In this document: in pieces, positions 40,654-42,710 of the stretch | Numbering within the stretch: the stretch's first letter is position 1 | How the letters are laid out: each line of letters starts with the position of its first letter | From: Lachnospiraceae bacterium | GTDB taxonomy: Bacteria > Bacillota > Clostridia > Lachnospirales > Lachnospiraceae | NCBI GenBank assembly: GCA_017436305.1 | Contig: JAFSDJ010000092.1 | Coordinates: 1 to 42,710 of the forward strand | Direction: 5' to 3' | Length of the DNA stretch: 42,710 nt | Made by a program: the position numbers and the translations under genes | Notes under the pieces: generated by a model | Databases searched by the model: none | Seen by the model: only the letters and a program-made list of their open reading frames with translations | Told to the model about the DNA's origin: nothing

Positions 40654-41793
40654 ATGAAAAAGCGAAGAAAAAAACTTTCCTTATTTGGAAAATTAATTGT
40701 TGTAGGAATTACTATGGTCATACTTCCCTTATTGCTCACCAGTACCACATTTGTGGCATTAAGGGTATATTTACTTAAGGCATCAGGGTTTGGAGATGGA
40801 CCTGCTAATGTGGAACCTATAGCATCCAGGCTCTTTATGATTTATATGTTCATAGCTGTAATATTAATCCTTTTATTAACCGCATCCATGCTTGTCAGAT
40901 GGGTATTAAAAGGCATGATTAATCCTATCAGAGAGCTGGGAAGAGGTATGGAGTGTATTGCAGAAGGCAATTTTGACTATCAGCTTTCCAGTAAATATGA
41001 GGGTGAAATTGGCACTTTGTATAATAATTATGAAGACATGCGCCTGAAACTTAAAGAATCTACTCAGATAACCATTGATAATGAAAAGAAAAATAAAGAG
41101 TTAGTCAGCAACATTTCCCACGATTTAAAAACACCGATTACAGCAATTAAAGGGTACGTGGAAGGCATTATGGATGGTATTGCGGACACGCCGGAGAAAA
41201 TGGATAAGTATATTCAGACTATTTACAATAAAGCAATTGATATGGACCGGTTGATTAATGAGCTGACCTTGTATTCCGGTATTTCCTCTAACCGGATTCC
41301 TTATAATTTTCACCGCATTAACGTAAGGGAATATTTTAATGATTGTATTGAAGAAGTTGGGCTTGATTTGGATTCCAGAAATATTAAGTTAAATTATGAT
41401 AATTTAGTGGACGAGAAAACAAGGATTATAGCTGATCCGGAGCAACTAAGAAGGGTAATTAACAATATTATAGGTAACAGCATTAAGTATATGGATAAGG
41501 AAGAATGTATTATCGAAATCCGCATTTTGGACCAAATTGATTCTGTCAGAATTGAGATTGAGGACAATGGAAAAGGAATCAGCCAAAAGGATTTACCGAG
41601 AATTTTCGAGCGTTTTTACCGGACAGATTCTTCCAGAAATTCCACCAAAGGTGGAAGTGGCATAGGCCTTTCTATTGTAAAGAAGATTGTAGAAGATCAC
41701 GGCGGTTACATTTGGGCAACCAGTAAAGAAAATGAAGGAACTTGTATTCATTTTGTAATAAGAAAATACGAAGAGGTAGAGAACGATGAGTAA
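40654..41793 (+). CDS. HAMP sensor histidine kinase
   Basis: A 379-residue membrane kinase. Two membrane helices (about 13-36 and 64-87) flank a very short extracytoplasmic loop of about 27 residues, so it probably senses through the membrane or an accessory protein. A HAMP linker (about 88-140) is followed by HisKA with His156 in NISHDLKTPITAIKGY, and HATPase (N-box VINNIIGNSIKYM, G1 EDNGKGI, G2 GGSGIGLSIVKKI). This is the layout of VanS- and PhoR-like kinases. Its stop overlaps the start of the OmpR-type regulator gene by 8 nt, so the pair is co-translated. Signal unknown. Confidence 0.93.
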   Translation: MKKRRKKLSLFGKLIVVGITMVILPLLLTSTTFVALRVYLLKASGFGDGPANVEPIASRLFMIYMFIAVILILLLTASMLVRWVLKGMINPIRELGRGMECIAEGNFDYQLSSKYEGEIGTLYNNYEDMRLKLKESTQITIDNEKKNKELVSNISHDLKTPITAIKGYVEGIMDGIADTPEKMDKYIQTIYNKAIDMDRLINELTLYSGISSNRIPYNFHRINVREYFNDCIEEVGLDLDSRNIKLNYDNLVDEKTRIIADPEQLRRVINNIIGNSIKYMDKEECIIEIRILDQIDSVRIEIEDNGKGISQKDLPRIFERFYRTDSSRNSTKGGSGIGLSIVKKIVEDHGGYIWATSKENEGTCIHFVIRKYEEVENDE

Positions 41794-42475
41794 AATATTA
41801 ATTATTGAAGACGAAACAGCAATAGCAGATTTAGAAAGGGATTATTTGGAAATTAATGATTTTGAAGTTTCTATCGAGAATGATGGTGAAAAAGGTTTAG
41901 AAGCTGCACTTAGTCAGGATTTTGATTTAGTTATTCTGGATTTAATGCTTCCGGGAATGGACGGTTATGAAATTTGTAAACGCATCAGGGAAGAGAAAAA
42001 CATACCAATTTTAATGGTATCAGCCAAAAAGGATGACATTGACAAGGTAAGAGGTCTTGGACTTGGCGCAGACGATTACATGACAAAGCCTTTCAGCCCA
42101 AGTGAGCTTGTGGCGAGAGTAAAAGCCCATCTTTCCCGCTATGAAAGATTAATCGGTTCTAACCAGAAATCCAATGACATTGTGGAAATCAGAGGTATCC
42201 GCATTGATAAAACGGCCCGTCGTGTATACATTGACGGCGAAGAAAAGCCATTTACCACAAAAGAATTTGACCTTTTAACCTTCCTTGCAGAAAATCCAAA
42301 CCATGTTTTCACAAAGGAAGAACTGTTCAGGGAAATCTGGGATATGGACTCTATCGGAGACATTGCAACTGTTACGGTTCATATTAAGAAGATTCGTGAG
42401 AAGATTGAATTTGATACGGCTAAACCTCAGTATATTGAGACGATTTGGGGCGTTGGGTATAGGTTTAAGGTGTAA
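41786..42475 (+). CDS. OmpR/PhoB-type response regulator
   Basis: A 229-residue regulator. The receiver (about 1-115) has the EDE acidic pocket, phosphoacceptor Asp52 in ILDLMLPGMDG, the phospho-sensing Ser/Thr position in MVSAKKD and Lys in MTKPFSP. The winged-helix DNA-binding domain (about 130-229) has the expected FTTKEFDLLTFLAENPNHVF and VTVHIKKIREKIE segments. It is the partner of the overlapping HAMP kinase gene. Candidate binding sites are the 21-bp-spaced direct repeats in front of that kinase gene. Beyond its stop, the first hairpin with a T run is at 42564-42604. Confidence 0.95.
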   Translation: MSKILIIEDETAIADLERDYLEINDFEVSIENDGEKGLEAALSQDFDLVILDLMLPGMDGYEICKRIREEKNIPILMVSAKKDDIDKVRGLGLGADDYMTKPFSPSELVARVKAHLSRYERLIGSNQKSNDIVEIRGIRIDKTARRVYIDGEEKPFTTKEFDLLTFLAENPNHVFTKEELFREIWDMDSIGDIATVTVHIKKIREKIEFDTAKPQYIETIWGVGYRFKV

Positions 42476-42480
42476 AAGTA

Positions 42481-42509
42481 TTGACAAAAAGAAGAATAGA
42501 AATTATCAT
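42481..42509 (+). promoter_or_regulatory. Promoter of the antisense antitoxin RNA
   Basis: TTGACA (42481-42486), exactly 17 bp, TATCAT (42504-42509). It lies between the OmpR-type gene and the small toxin gene and points at the 3' end of the toxin gene. Confidence 0.65.
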
Positions 42510-42515
42510 AGAAAT

Positions 42516-42604
42516 ATAAAAAGGTGTTGCCGATAGACGGCTAGTCCTTAGTATTCAGTTTACAAAAAGTAACCGAAACCTTGGCATGGGGCGGTTACTT
42601 TTTT
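42516..42604 (+). ncRNA. Putative type I antitoxin RNA
   Basis: Predicted from the promoter at 42481-42509 and the terminator ending at 42604, giving an RNA of about 90 nt. It has a small 5' hairpin (GCCG 42529-42532, CGGC 42538-42541) and the terminator stem. Its 3' part is antisense to the end of the toxin gene (42595-42604) and to the toxin mRNA 3' untranslated region. This is the TxpA/RatA-like arrangement of convergent toxin mRNA and antisense RNA. No ORF of note lies in it. The 5' end is inferred. Confidence 0.55.
42564..42604. terminator. Bidirectional terminator shared by toxin and antitoxin RNAs
   Basis: AAAAAGTAACCG (42564-42575) and CGGTTACTTTTT (42592-42603) form a perfect 12-bp stem with a 16-nt loop. 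It has an A run on the left and a T run on the right, so it can terminate in both directions. The toxin stop codon lies inside the right arm. Confidence 0.85.
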
Positions 42605-42687
42605 GTGTCTTGGATATACGCTATCAAAATCGTTACAACTATGGTAAGAACCATAAGTACGATTGAAAGGATTTCAAAATCACTCAT
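42595..42687 (-). CDS. Holin-like type I toxin peptide, 30 residues
   Basis: A 30-residue ORF starting MSDFEILSIVLMVLTIVV, with a single hydrophobic helix (about 6-24) and a charged end (QDTKK). The sequence pattern is that of the small holin-like toxins (Hol_Tox family; TxpA/BsrG-type membrane peptides) of type I toxin-antitoxin systems, which depolarise the membrane when over-expressed. GAGGG precedes the ATG at 8 nt on the minus strand. It is convergent with a predicted antisense RNA gene and shares one bidirectional terminator with it. The upstream promoter lies at or beyond the window edge. The gene is short enough to be missed by standard gene calling. Confidence 0.75.
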   Translation of the reverse strand: MSDFEILSIVLMVLTIVVTILIAYIQDTKK

Positions 42688-42710
42688 AAGTCAGCCCTCT
42701 CTTTCGTAAG

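Overview
The window reads as chromosomal DNA of a low-GC, Gram-positive gut clostridium, most likely a member of the Lachnospiraceae. The base composition is AT-rich, the ribosome binding sites are strong AGGAGG types, and the promoters are sigma-A-like. The gene content also fits: a very large secreted starch-degrading enzyme with lysine-rich Ig-like C-terminal repeats, BspA-like LRR surface proteins, reverse rubrerythrin with PerR, and many two-component systems. The genus cannot be fixed from the sequence alone. No rRNA, tRNA, CRISPR array, insertion sequence or phage structural genes were seen.

Layout. (1) 388-9875 (+): a signalling operon of a stand-alone double-receiver protein, a PocR-domain hybrid histidine kinase, a 1644-residue hybrid kinase with a degenerate AAA/STAND-like N-terminus, TPRs and GAF, and an ABC-type ATPase. 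(2) 9953-12725: small accessory genes, namely a zinc-ribbon membrane protein, an XRE-type regulator with a phage-associated C-terminal domain, a 2H phosphoesterase, and mazE with a truncated mazF that runs into a broken reverse-strand ORF. (3) 12881-18502 (+): a 1873-residue secreted beta-helix/Ig-like/Fn3/LRR protein. (4) 18621-19911 (-): a TetR regulator and a CPBP membrane protease. (5) 20238-25120 (+): an ABC-2 exporter with a DesK/NarL-type two-component system. (6) 25278-30864 (+): a seven-TM LuxR-type regulator followed by two secreted proteins whose C-terminal LRR module is also on the protein in (3). (7) 31174-32529 (+): a PAS-GGDEF protein. (8) 32683-34558 (-): a STAS-like protein, and reverse rubrerythrin downstream of perR. 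(9) 34898-40394 (+): a 15-codon leader peptide and the giant secreted GH13 amylase. (10) 40654-42475 (+): a HAMP kinase and OmpR-type regulator. (11) Right edge: an apparent type I toxin-antitoxin locus, a 30-residue holin-like toxin on the minus strand facing a short antisense RNA gene.

How it works together. The window is dominated by sensing (five histidine kinases or membrane regulators, a GGDEF protein, PerR) and by secreted surface proteins. Three secreted proteins share a lysine-rich LRR C-terminus, and the amylase ends instead in Ig-like repeats that become richer in lysine toward the end. Both look like non-covalent wall-retention tails, since no LPxTG sorting signal was seen. Several regulators have symmetric or repeated sites at their own promoters: PerR with a Fur-type box, the XRE protein with an 18-bp palindrome, MazE with twin GTATATAC palindromes, TetR with a 10-bp palindrome, and the OmpR pair with 21-bp-spaced direct repeats. 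These suggest locally autoregulated modules.
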